Positions 7,605 through 13,507 of a stretch of 14,434 nt of DNA are shown one piece after another. The stretch is from Prevotellaceae bacterium. GTDB taxonomy: Bacteria > Bacteroidota > Bacteroidia > Bacteroidales > UBA932. Each line of letters opens with the position of its first letter. The stretch's first letter is position 1. The notes below the pieces were generated by a model, which did not search any database, was not told the origin of the DNA, and saw only the letters and a list, made by a program, of their open reading frames with translations. The stretch is taken from the NCBI GenBank assembly GCA_031257455.1, contig JAIROQ010000003.1:1-14434 (forward strand). Reading direction: 5' to 3'. Position numbers and translations under genes: made by a program.

Positions 7605-8249
7605 TTGGAAGCTGCTCCTGTAAAACTGTCCACCGCTTACTGGGCGCCCATACGGTACTACGCAAAACTGGTTTCAACCACTACCGTCCTGTTGGAACAG
7701 CATGAGCATTTTTTGAAACAAACCTATCGCAACCGTTGCCGGATTGCGGGAGCAAACGGCGTGCAGTCATTGACCGTTCCGGTCGTGAAACGGCACGGCG
7801 AAAAAATGCCTGTCCGCGAAGTGCGCATTGATTATTCGGAAGCATGGCAGCGGCGTCACTGGAGGGCGATTGAAACGGCCTATCGTTCCTCGCCTTTCTT
7901 CGCCTACTATGCAGACGATATTCGCCCGTTTTATGAAAAAAAAGAAATTTTTCTATTTGACCTGAACGAAAAAATCCTGCGGACAACCTTTGCACTGACC
8001 GGTATCAAAACAGTTATTGAATATACGGAGCAATTCTGCCCGCCGGACGGCCATGCTACCGATTACCGCTATTCCATAACGCCCAAAATATCCTGCGCAA
8101 CGGTTGCCGGTTTCCATCCGCAACCCTACTATCAGGTTTTTGCGCACCTTCATTCTTTCCTGCCGGATTTAAGCATCCTCGACTTGTTGTGCAACGAAGG
8201 CCCCGGCAGCTTGGAAAAATTGAAAGTGGAAAGTGGGCTTCCGCACTAA
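7605..8249 (+). CDS. WbqC-family protein
   Basis: This 214-residue protein matches the WbqC-like family, named after a gene of an O-antigen cluster and linked to modification of surface glycans. The biochemical reaction is not settled to my knowledge. Family features seen are an N-terminal LSTAYWAPIRYYAKL, the block QTYRNRCRIAGANGVQSLTV, WQRRHWRAIETAYRSSPFF, and a C-terminal DLLCNEGPGSLEKL. The start is TTG at 7605. No ATG, GTG or TTG lies between the upstream in-frame stop (7554-7556) and this codon, and the first Met inside the frame is about 68 residues in, beyond conserved sequence. It lies 2 nt after the glycosidase stop, so translation is probably coupled. Its last codons (ATTGAAAGTGGAAAGTGG) look like a short tandem repeat, hinting that the C-terminal tail was altered by repeat DNA. 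Confidence 0.88.
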   Translation: MEAAPVKLSTAYWAPIRYYAKLVSTTTVLLEQHEHFLKQTYRNRCRIAGANGVQSLTVPVVKRHGEKMPVREVRIDYSEAWQRRHWRAIETAYRSSPFFAYYADDIRPFYEKKEIFLFDLNEKILRTTFALTGIKTVIEYTEQFCPPDGHATDYRYSITPKISCATVAGFHPQPYYQVFAHLHSFLPDLSILDLLCNEGPGSLEKLKVESGLPH

Positions 8250-8252
8250 AAG

Positions 8253-8284
8253 AACCGCCGGTATGAAAACATGCCGGCGGTTTT
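8253..8284. terminator. strong hairpin between convergent genes
   Basis: 8253-8264 pairs with 8271-8282 (12 bp with one G-T wobble) around loop GAAAAC, starting 3 nt after the WbqC stop and followed by TTTT on the plus strand. On the minus strand the stem is followed by TTCTTTT, so it may also stop transcription coming from the porin gene at 8320. It looks like a two-way intrinsic terminator. Confidence 0.85.
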
Positions 8285-8287
8285 AAC

Positions 8288-8319
8288 TTTCAATTCTCAA
8301 CTTTCAATTCTCAATTCTT
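8288..8319 (-). repeat. AATTRAG-type heptamers after the porin stop
   Basis: Four heptamers (TTTCAAT, TCTCAAC, TTTCAAT, TCTCAAT on the plus strand) fill the space between the terminator and the TAG stop at 8320-8322. In the coding direction of the porin gene they read GAATTGAGAATTGA, the same word as at 11401-11463. Confidence 0.8.
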
Positions 8320-9702
8320 CTAAAACCGGTAGGAGATGGTCAGTAAAAATTGATGTTTCGAATAATCGGTAGTAATTAGCGGGGAAGTGGCGTAAGTATG
8401 ATATTCTTCCGAAGAGGTAGCATAGCGGTAGGCCACGTCTATAGAGGTAAAACCAATCCGGTAACCCAAACCGCCGGAGCCGGCTATCACTCCTTTAAAA
8501 CTATCGGCCGGCGCACCCAGATAAGCAAACCCGCCACGAATAAAGAAATCCCTCAAGCGTACTTCACCGCCTATGCGGAAATTCATTGACAAACCGGTTG
8601 CATCGGACGACAGATAATCGTTGATGGTTTTTATATTGTCCGTAGTGGCTTCGGTCATGTCCGTATAATTGCCGTCCAAAGATATCAGGTTATTTGTTAC
8701 CACTTCATAATCGAAAGAGAAAATCGCCAGTGTATTCACCGCATACGAGGCATTTAAGGATATGTGCCACGGCGTACGCAGGGTAAAATCATACGAGTTA
8801 TCTTGCAGGGGGATGGTAACATTGATGTCTCCCTTCGTGCGCGCCGACAACGAATAAAATACCGGCGACTGCACCGCCAAGCCCACCGTGAAATTTTCCA
8901 GCGGGGTGTACAATAATCCCAACCGTGCGCCAAAGCCCCTGCCGTTGATGAAAGAAGCCGTTTCATGCAGAATATTCGTTTCCGCACTATTAAATGACCC
9001 CGTTTCGTCATAGGTATCCCGCCGCTCATACCGCAAATCGCTAATCCCGGCCGAAACGCCAAGATATAATTTATCAAGATATGAAGTGCCGAACGCTAAG
9101 GTGTATTCTCCCGCGTGGCCTATCGTAGTAATGCGTTGCTGTTGGCTCTTGAGCCCGTAACCGGAACGTATGTCAAATTCATCGAGCCCTCCTCCACTGA
9201 TGAAAGGCACGGAATTTGCCCAAGCGTCATAGCCTTCATGATGCGCATTTGCTTTGCCAATCATATATTGCGTCAGGGACTCGGGATATGCAGGCGTTCC
9301 CTGCATGCTGTAATACGCATTGAAATTCGTATGCAGGCTATAGCCGAACGACAGGTTGAAGCGGTTAAAATTCCCGCTGCTGTTGTCGAAACTGTAGGCA
9401 ATACTTGCGCCGTTTATTACAAAACTGTTGCGGGAATCCTGTTCTCCGTTGGAGTTGGTTTTATACATGTCCATTTTTGGCGTCAGCATTATCTGCCCCA
9501 TGCGGAATGTTCCCAATGCCGCCGGGTTTACATTCACCGCTGCATATTCGGAAGAAAGCGCGCCTACTGCTCCTCCCATAGCCGTACCGCGCGATGTACC
9601 GTAATTTGCCTGTTGGGAAAATTTTATTATTTCATTCGCCGTTTGCGCAAACAACAGGCTTGTTGCGCTTACGAATAACAGGGTAATAAGAATCCTTTTC
9701 AT
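8320..9702 (-). CDS. OmpP1/FadL-like outer-membrane beta-barrel protein (shorter paralogue)
   Basis: This 460-residue protein has a signal peptide (1-20, ending LLFAQ) and then a segment typical of OmpP1/FadL/TodX channels: TANEIIKFSQQ, SRGTAMGGAVGALSSEYAAVNVNPAALG. The NPA motif lies in the N-terminal plug region of this family. The rest is alternating strand-like sequence and ends LLTISYRF, a normal outer-membrane barrel terminus with final Phe. FadL relatives carry hydrophobic molecules across the outer membrane; the substrate here is unknown. A paralogue lies upstream at 9841-11340. A TACATTTG box 48 nt before the ATG suggests its own promoter. The stop is followed by AATTRAG repeats and a convergent terminator. 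The ATG at 9702 gives a clean signal peptide. Confidence 0.87.
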   Translation of the reverse strand: MKRILITLLFVSATSLLFAQTANEIIKFSQQANYGTSRGTAMGGAVGALSSEYAAVNVNPAALGTFRMGQIMLTPKMDMYKTNSNGEQDSRNSFVINGASIAYSFDNSSGNFNRFNLSFGYSLHTNFNAYYSMQGTPAYPESLTQYMIGKANAHHEGYDAWANSVPFISGGGLDEFDIRSGYGLKSQQQRITTIGHAGEYTLAFGTSYLDKLYLGVSAGISDLRYERRDTYDETGSFNSAETNILHETASFINGRGFGARLGLLYTPLENFTVGLAVQSPVFYSLSARTKGDINVTIPLQDNSYDFTLRTPWHISLNASYAVNTLAIFSFDYEVVTNNLISLDGNYTDMTEATTDNIKTINDYLSSDATGLSMNFRIGGEVRLRDFFIRGGFAYLGAPADSFKGVIAGSGGLGYRIGFTSIDVAYRYATSSEEYHTYATSPLITTDYSKHQFLLTISYRF

Positions 9703-9750
9703 AATATTAATTACGTACTTATTTAGGTATTGTAAACTGATTTAGTTACG

Positions 9751-9758
9751 CAAATGTA
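9751..9758 (-). promoter_or_regulatory. -7 promoter box of the porin gene (TACATTTG)
   Basis: TACATTTG on the minus strand matches TAnnTTTG, 48 nt upstream of the ATG at 9702. The sequence upstream (9759-9800) is almost pure A/T, and no -33 TTTG is clear. It would allow this porin to be expressed apart from the upstream paralogue. Confidence 0.55.
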
Positions 9759-9840
9759 TGAAAAAAATAATTAATAATAAAATTTTTTAACCTTTTTTAA
9801 CGGAAACGGGGTCAAAGCGTCCATGCCGGTCTCTTCCTTT

Positions 9841-11340
9841 TTAAAACCGAAAGCCCAATGTGACCATAAATTTACTGGTAAATATATTTAAGGACGTATC
9901 ATCAGGATTTCCATTGTAGAGTATATAATTTTCCTTTAAGCCCGGGGCAAACGAATAGGCCGCGTCAAATGAAATAAACCGCCCGCGGTAGCCGAATCCC
10001 ACCGAACCTATTTGCGTATCCGCATAATCTTTCCGCGCATTTTGATACCACGCATAACCGGCACGGAGGGCAAAATCACTTATTTTATATTCCCCGCCGA
10101 TACGAATATTGGTTGCCGTCCGGCAATCCTCCTGCAAGCGTTCGTTGTCCCACCGGTAATAGCTTGTTGCGCCGTCTTCGTTGGACATTCTCGTACCGGT
10201 AAAATTCACGCCTTCATAATCGACACTCAGCAGCGCCACCGTGCCGAAAGTATAGGCAATGCCCGCACCCCATTTCACCGGCGTAGTAACCCGGTAATCA
10301 TCGTGTCCTTCTATAAATTCGGAATATTCCATATTGTCAATATTTGATGACATGCGTTCGTTCCATGTATTCCGCAGGAACATCCATGTAGGCGTGTGGA
10401 TATATGCGCCTGCACGCAGGCCGCCCACCGGACGCACAATCACGCCGAATTTCAAATTATAGCCCACCCCGCTGGTAGAGATATTGGTTTCATGGTTCAG
10501 TCCCCGGTAGCCTGTGGCATTGAAATCGGCATAATGGACGGCCTGTTCGTCATATTCTTCATGGAAATTATTCGTAATATCCTGCAAACCGAATGTCATG
10601 CCGAGATAGACCCGGTGCGATATATTCAACCCGAAATTAAAGACGTATTCGCCCACATGTCCCGACTGGTCGCAATAATAGGACTGGTCCACATCGCCCA
10701 TCTGGTAAATCTTGTCAAGGTCGTCTGGGTCGGTTGCATCGAAATTTTCGGTAGCGCCGATATAAGCGCCATCCCTGTTCTCCACGTACTGGATAAGTCC
10801 CGTTTGCATTGCCAGCCATTCGGTGTTGGTAGCATCATCGTTAAAAGTGTTGTGCGGCACGCCGTCTATGCTAAGGCCTGTAGCCAGTGCACGGGGCAGC
10901 GAAGTCGTCCCCGTACGTCCATGCGCCGAAAAACGTTGCGGATTATTTTGCAATTTATTAAATCCTATACCGAAATTAAAACCCACAAGGCCGCTGGTAT
11001 TATGCGTATCAAAGGCGGATACCCACCCGGCATTCGCAATGCCTGTACGTATTTTTAGTTCGGATGTTTGATTGTTCAGATACTTTCCCGAAGTCGAGGA
11101 AAATATCAGTTCCGGCGTAATGGAGAACTCCGAAGAGCGGAATACCGCCACGCCGGCAGGATTGATGCTTAATGTGGTAAAATCACCGCCCAATGCGGCA
11201 AAAGCGCCGCCTATTCCTTGAAAGCGTGCAGTTCCTTCATAAATGTTTTGCGAAAAGCGAAGCGCATCCTCATACGTCTGGGCTACCGCAAAACCACTAC
11301 TGCAAAGGCTCATTATTAATATGTATATATTCTTTTTCAT
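9841..11340 (-). CDS. OmpP1/FadL-like outer-membrane beta-barrel protein (longer paralogue)
   Basis: This 499-residue protein has a signal peptide cut after FAVA (20). The mature start is QTYEDALRFSQNIYEGTARFQGIGGAFAALGGDFTTLSINPAGVAVFRSSE, with the NPAG motif of the OmpP1/FadL family, and the C-terminus is FMVTLGFRF. It shares the N-terminal layout and barrel pattern of the 8320-9702 protein, so the two are tandem paralogues that have diverged well apart. It is richer in Asp and Asn in the middle (for example DATDPDDLDKIYQMGDVDQ), probably an extracellular loop. Both genes have the same leader end AATATT directly before the ATG. No TAnnTTTG box is found in the 126-bp upstream spacer, which is mostly heptamer repeat, so it may be read through from the lipoprotein gene. 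Confidence 0.87.
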   Translation of the reverse strand: MKKNIYILIMSLCSSGFAVAQTYEDALRFSQNIYEGTARFQGIGGAFAALGGDFTTLSINPAGVAVFRSSEFSITPELIFSSTSGKYLNNQTSELKIRTGIANAGWVSAFDTHNTSGLVGFNFGIGFNKLQNNPQRFSAHGRTGTTSLPRALATGLSIDGVPHNTFNDDATNTEWLAMQTGLIQYVENRDGAYIGATENFDATDPDDLDKIYQMGDVDQSYYCDQSGHVGEYVFNFGLNISHRVYLGMTFGLQDITNNFHEEYDEQAVHYADFNATGYRGLNHETNISTSGVGYNLKFGVIVRPVGGLRAGAYIHTPTWMFLRNTWNERMSSNIDNMEYSEFIEGHDDYRVTTPVKWGAGIAYTFGTVALLSVDYEGVNFTGTRMSNEDGATSYYRWDNERLQEDCRTATNIRIGGEYKISDFALRAGYAWYQNARKDYADTQIGSVGFGYRGRFISFDAAYSFAPGLKENYILYNGNPDDTSLNIFTSKFMVTLGFRF

Positions 11341-11400
11341 AATATTATTATTTCTGATTTCTAATTTTTTATTTTTTATTTCTAATTCTTAATCTTAATT

Positions 11401-11463
11401 TTCAATTTTCAATTCTCAATTTTCAATTCTCAATTCTCAATTCTCAATTCTCAATTCTCAATT
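11401..11463 (-). repeat. nine perfect heptamers YTCAATT
   Basis: Nine consecutive 7-mers occupy this stretch, each TTCAATT or CTCAATT on the plus strand and so AATTGAA or AATTGAG in the direction of the flanking minus-strand genes. The only variable base is the first. The array starts 3 nt after the stop of the lipoprotein gene, and a degraded T-rich continuation runs to about 11352 near the next start codon. Confidence 0.95.
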
Positions 11464-11466
11464 CCC

Positions 11467-12822
11467 CTACCGTCTGCCGGAGTTGCGTGAGCTGCCGCCA
11501 CCGGAACTTCCGGAGCTGCGCGAACTGCTGCTTCCCGTGCTTCCGGAACTGCCGGAACTGCGCGATGACGAATTACCGCTGCTTCGGTAAGAGGACGAAT
11601 TTGTGCTCTGCGACTGGCTGGAGGAACGCGACACCGACCCGCTATTCCGGGTGGAAGACGAGCTTCTGCTGTTGCTTGCCGGCGGCGTGTAGCTATTGGT
11701 ATTCGAAGACGAGCGCGTACGGTTTTCATTGGCGCTGGCCGGCGCTTGATAGTTGCTGCGCGTATTGGTTACCGTGCGGTTGTAAGTCGTATTCCCGGAC
11801 GTACTGCTGCGGGACGTAGCGCCGGTATTATAAGTCGAACGGCCGGATGATTCGGGACGGGTATAGGTCTGTACATTTCGCGCCGCCCTGCTGCGACTTA
11901 CGTTCGATGACGTGGGCGCGGCAGTTCTGCCGGCGGTGGCATTAGTTCCGGTGGTGCGCGTAGTCCTGCCCACTACAGCCGGCGAACGGCCGGTAGTGGC
12001 GTCCCTGCTTATGGAGCGGGTGGAACTGACGGCGCTGCGCGTAGCGGTCGCTTGGCTGCGGCTACTGCCCGCCACTTGCCGCGCTTGCGGCGAACGGGTA
12101 GATGCCCTGCCGGCGGTAGTGGTATTCCGGCTATACGGCGACCGCGAAGAAGAAGCGATGCTTGAAGAAGAACGGCCATAGCGGGAATTGCTGTGGTGCG
12201 CATAGTACCGGTCGCGGTGATGATAATAATGCGGATGATAATGGTAGTAATAGGGGGCGTAGTATCCGCCGTAATAATATCCGTAATAGTAGGGACCGTA
12301 CCATGAGTCGTAATAGAACGGGCTGTACCACGAGGTATATCCCCAACCCCATGCATAATATGGACGGTAATAATGCCACGGACGGTAATAATAGGGATAA
12401 TACAACGAGCCGTAATACCACGGGTCACTGTATTCCATATTAATGGTCACGGTATATTGCGGGTCATCGAACATTTTCAGGCGGCGTTCGTAGGAATTTT
12501 CGTCATCCGCGATAACATAAGTTTTGTTCGGTTCGGCGTCAATATATATGGAATTGGTATCGGCGCTGATATAGACAACATCATCGCCGGCTTCTTCCGC
12601 TACGGAAGCGGCTACCGGCGGCGAAGAGGCTACTGTGGCGTTGGTTTTCATTTTCAGTTCTTCCAGTTCGGCATTATAGGCCGGCGTGGTTGCCTGAGGG
12701 GACGGCGTGTAATAAATATCGTCATAAGCAGTCGCTGCCGGACGGGTATTTCCGCAACCGCTGGCCAGCCACATAGCCGCCACAACGGTAAAGAGGACAG
12801 TACTAAATTTAATTGTTTTCAT
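11467..12822 (-). CDS. Tyr-rich and Ser/Arg-rich lipoprotein of unknown function
   Basis: This 451-residue protein begins with a lipoprotein signal peptide ending LASGC, with C23 as the lipidated residue. Residues 24-130 look folded and acidic. Residues 131-207 are extremely rich in Tyr, Trp, Pro and Gly (for example YYGSLYYPYYYRPWHYY), then His near 194-210. Residues 211-451 are low-complexity Ser/Arg/Thr/Asn with almost no hydrophobic residues, ending SSRNSGRR. Proteins of this build are common in Bacteroidota and are sometimes labelled vitellogenin-like because of composition only; no role is known to me. The Tyr-rich and basic tails suggest an envelope or extracellular matrix role, perhaps binding polymers. 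It is unusual here in having a clear Shine-Dalgarno AGGAG 8 nt before the ATG. Its stop abuts the nine-copy heptamer repeat. Function unknown. Confidence 0.85.
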   Translation of the reverse strand: MKTIKFSTVLFTVVAAMWLASGCGNTRPAATAYDDIYYTPSPQATTPAYNAELEELKMKTNATVASSPPVAASVAEEAGDDVVYISADTNSIYIDAEPNKTYVIADDENSYERRLKMFDDPQYTVTINMEYSDPWYYGSLYYPYYYRPWHYYRPYYAWGWGYTSWYSPFYYDSWYGPYYYGYYYGGYYAPYYYHYHPHYYHHRDRYYAHHSNSRYGRSSSSIASSSRSPYSRNTTTAGRASTRSPQARQVAGSSRSQATATRSAVSSTRSISRDATTGRSPAVVGRTTRTTGTNATAGRTAAPTSSNVSRSRAARNVQTYTRPESSGRSTYNTGATSRSSTSGNTTYNRTVTNTRSNYQAPASANENRTRSSSNTNSYTPPASNSRSSSSTRNSGSVSRSSSQSQSTNSSSYRSSGNSSSRSSGSSGSTGSSSSRSSGSSGGGSSRNSGRR

Positions 12823-12830
12823 AATTTTAT

Positions 12831-12835
12831 CTCCT
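12831..12835 (-). promoter_or_regulatory. Shine-Dalgarno site AGGAG of the lipoprotein gene
   Basis: AGGAG on the minus strand, 8 nt from the ATG at 12822, is the only good Shine-Dalgarno match before a gene in this window. It confirms the start codon and suggests strong translation. Confidence 0.7.
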
Positions 12836-12862
12836 ATACTTTTATTTTATGCTACGTAATGA

Positions 12863-12891
12863 CAAATTTCATGCCATCTTTCCAATTTCAA
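12863..12891 (-). promoter_or_regulatory. candidate promoter of the lipoprotein gene
   Basis: GAAATTTG (12863-12870, minus strand) has one mismatch to TAnnTTTG. TTG (12889-12891) stands 18 nt upstream and is supplied by the CTTGAAA heptamer repeat. Start of transcription would be about 33 nt before the ATG. This is weaker than the other boxes. Confidence 0.35.
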
Positions 12892-12913
12892 GTTTCAAGT
12901 TTAAGGTTTAAGG
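12886..12913 (+). repeat. heptamers TTTCAAG/TTTAAGG
   Basis: Two copies of TTTCAAG followed by two copies of TTTAAGG form four consecutive 7-mers, in the spacer upstream of the lipoprotein gene. Confidence 0.8.
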
Positions 12914-12974
12914 TTAGCTTGCGCCCCTATCTGCGCAATCCATAATATAAATCCGCGCAATTCGTACCCAACTA

Positions 12975-13003
12975 TTGCATTTTAAAAAATTTCTTTATCT
13001 TTG
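12975..13003 (+). promoter_or_regulatory. promoter of the structured RNA
   Basis: TTG at 12975-12977, an 18-nt spacer and TATCTTTG at 12996-13003 make the best -33/-7 pair of Bacteroidota type in the window. Transcription should begin near 13008-13010. No coding frame follows, so the promoter appears to serve an RNA, or a leader of about 500 nt for the gene at 13508. Confidence 0.7.
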
Positions 13004-13008
13004 CAACA

Positions 13009-13260
13009 TATTCCATGCTCTTTAAAACATTTTGACTGCTTTTATTCTCTACTTGAAATCTCGAAAATTTCTGTTTGTTCAGTCGAATAAAAGCAAAACT
13101 CCACGAGAGAAACGTGAATTTTTGCTTATAATTGAACAGGTATTCGAGAACCTCAAGTAGAATAAGTACAGTTCGCGTTTCACATTTTATACCCGAACAC
13201 TCTGCAAAGAGCCTTCCCGAAACAAGACCGACTAAATAAAAGCTGCCAAAATGTGGGAGC
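13009..13260 (+). ncRNA. structured small RNA, 6S-like candidate
   Basis: About 250 nt follow the promoter, with no usable reading frame and extensive pairing. A closing stem pairs 13027-13046 with 13235-13254 (18 of 20 positions), and further out GCTC 13017-13020 pairs with GAGC 13257-13260. Inside it a long arm is built from 13048-13056/13153-13161, 13059-13065/13143-13149, 13076-13081/13133-13138, 13091-13098/13120-13127 and 13102-13105/13113-13116 with loop AGAGAAA. On its 3' side lie two small hairpins, 13171-13175/13194-13198 and 13200-13211 (CTCT, GCAA, AGAG). A rod with a closing stem, an opened middle and an apical arm recalls 6S RNA, which binds RNA polymerase, but the length and the roughly 70-nt 3' side are larger than usual. 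Motifs of RNase P RNA and tmRNA were not seen. No terminator is evident. Confidence 0.6.
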
Positions 13261-13332
13261 AGGAGTGACGTGAGCTGTTATGATTATTTATATACAAATT
13301 ACGCGGATTTATACGGATGACACGGATTATAT

Positions 13333-13409
13333 GCGGCAAAAGGGATTGTTTTGAAAGGACTGTGTTTGTTTGAGGAATGATGGTAAGTAGAAAACAATCC
13401 CGAAACCGC
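13333..13409. other. long-stem hairpin upstream of the adhesin gene
   Basis: GGGATTGTTTT (13342-13352) and AAAACAATCCC (13391-13401) are perfect inverted 11-mers, extended outward by GCGG (13333-13336) and CCGC (13406-13409). The 38-nt loop holds no reading frame. It lies between the structured RNA and the adhesin start and might be a leader structure, an RNA hairpin or the remains of a repeat element. Confidence 0.6.
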
Positions 13410-13414
13410 AAAAG

Positions 13415-13449
13415 AGGTATGAAGTATGAAGTATGAGGTATTAAGTATG
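13415..13449 (+). repeat. five heptamers ARGTATG
   Basis: AGGTATG, AAGTATG, AAGTATG, AGGTATT and AAGTATG stand in a row, followed by AGCGCTAACGCC. The same word is seen at 251-264 and, inverted, at about 6354-6375. Confidence 0.85.
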
Positions 13450-13468
13450 AGCGCTAACGCCAAATAAA

Positions 13469-13492
13469 CAATTCAACAATTCAACAATTCAA
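13469..13492 (+). repeat. 8-bp tandem repeat CAATTCAA, three copies
   Basis: Three perfect octamers end 15 nt before the start codon of the adhesin gene, within what should be its leader. No TAnnTTTG box lies between here and 13260. Confidence 0.85.
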
Positions 13493-13507
13493 CAAATAAA
13501 AACAATT

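Larger units (their letters stand above)
12946..13313. repeat. 17-bp inverted repeats flanking the structured-RNA locus
   Basis: 12946-12962 and the reverse complement of 13297-13313 agree at 16 of 17 bases (core CGCGGATTTATA). They bracket the promoter and the whole structured RNA. The CGGATT word is repeated several times at 13302-13327, so this may be a repeat word that happens to occur on both sides rather than the ends of an element. Confidence 0.45.

Noticed and set aside
11401..11463. CRISPR array
   Set aside because: Units are 7 bp with no spacers, and no cas genes are seen.
11487..12428. Several open frames on both strands inside the lipoprotein gene
   Set aside because: They come from the low-complexity Tyr, Ser and Arg codons of the real gene, which alone has a signal peptide and a Shine-Dalgarno site.
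13009..13260. Retron msr-msd RNA
   Set aside because: Inverted ends and hairpins are suggestive, but no reverse transcriptase gene follows; the next gene is an adhesin.
12946..13313. Insertion sequence bounded by the 17-bp inverted repeats
   Set aside because: There is no transposase frame between the arms and no clear target duplication, and the CGGATT word recurs nearby, so the arms may be coincidental repeat words.
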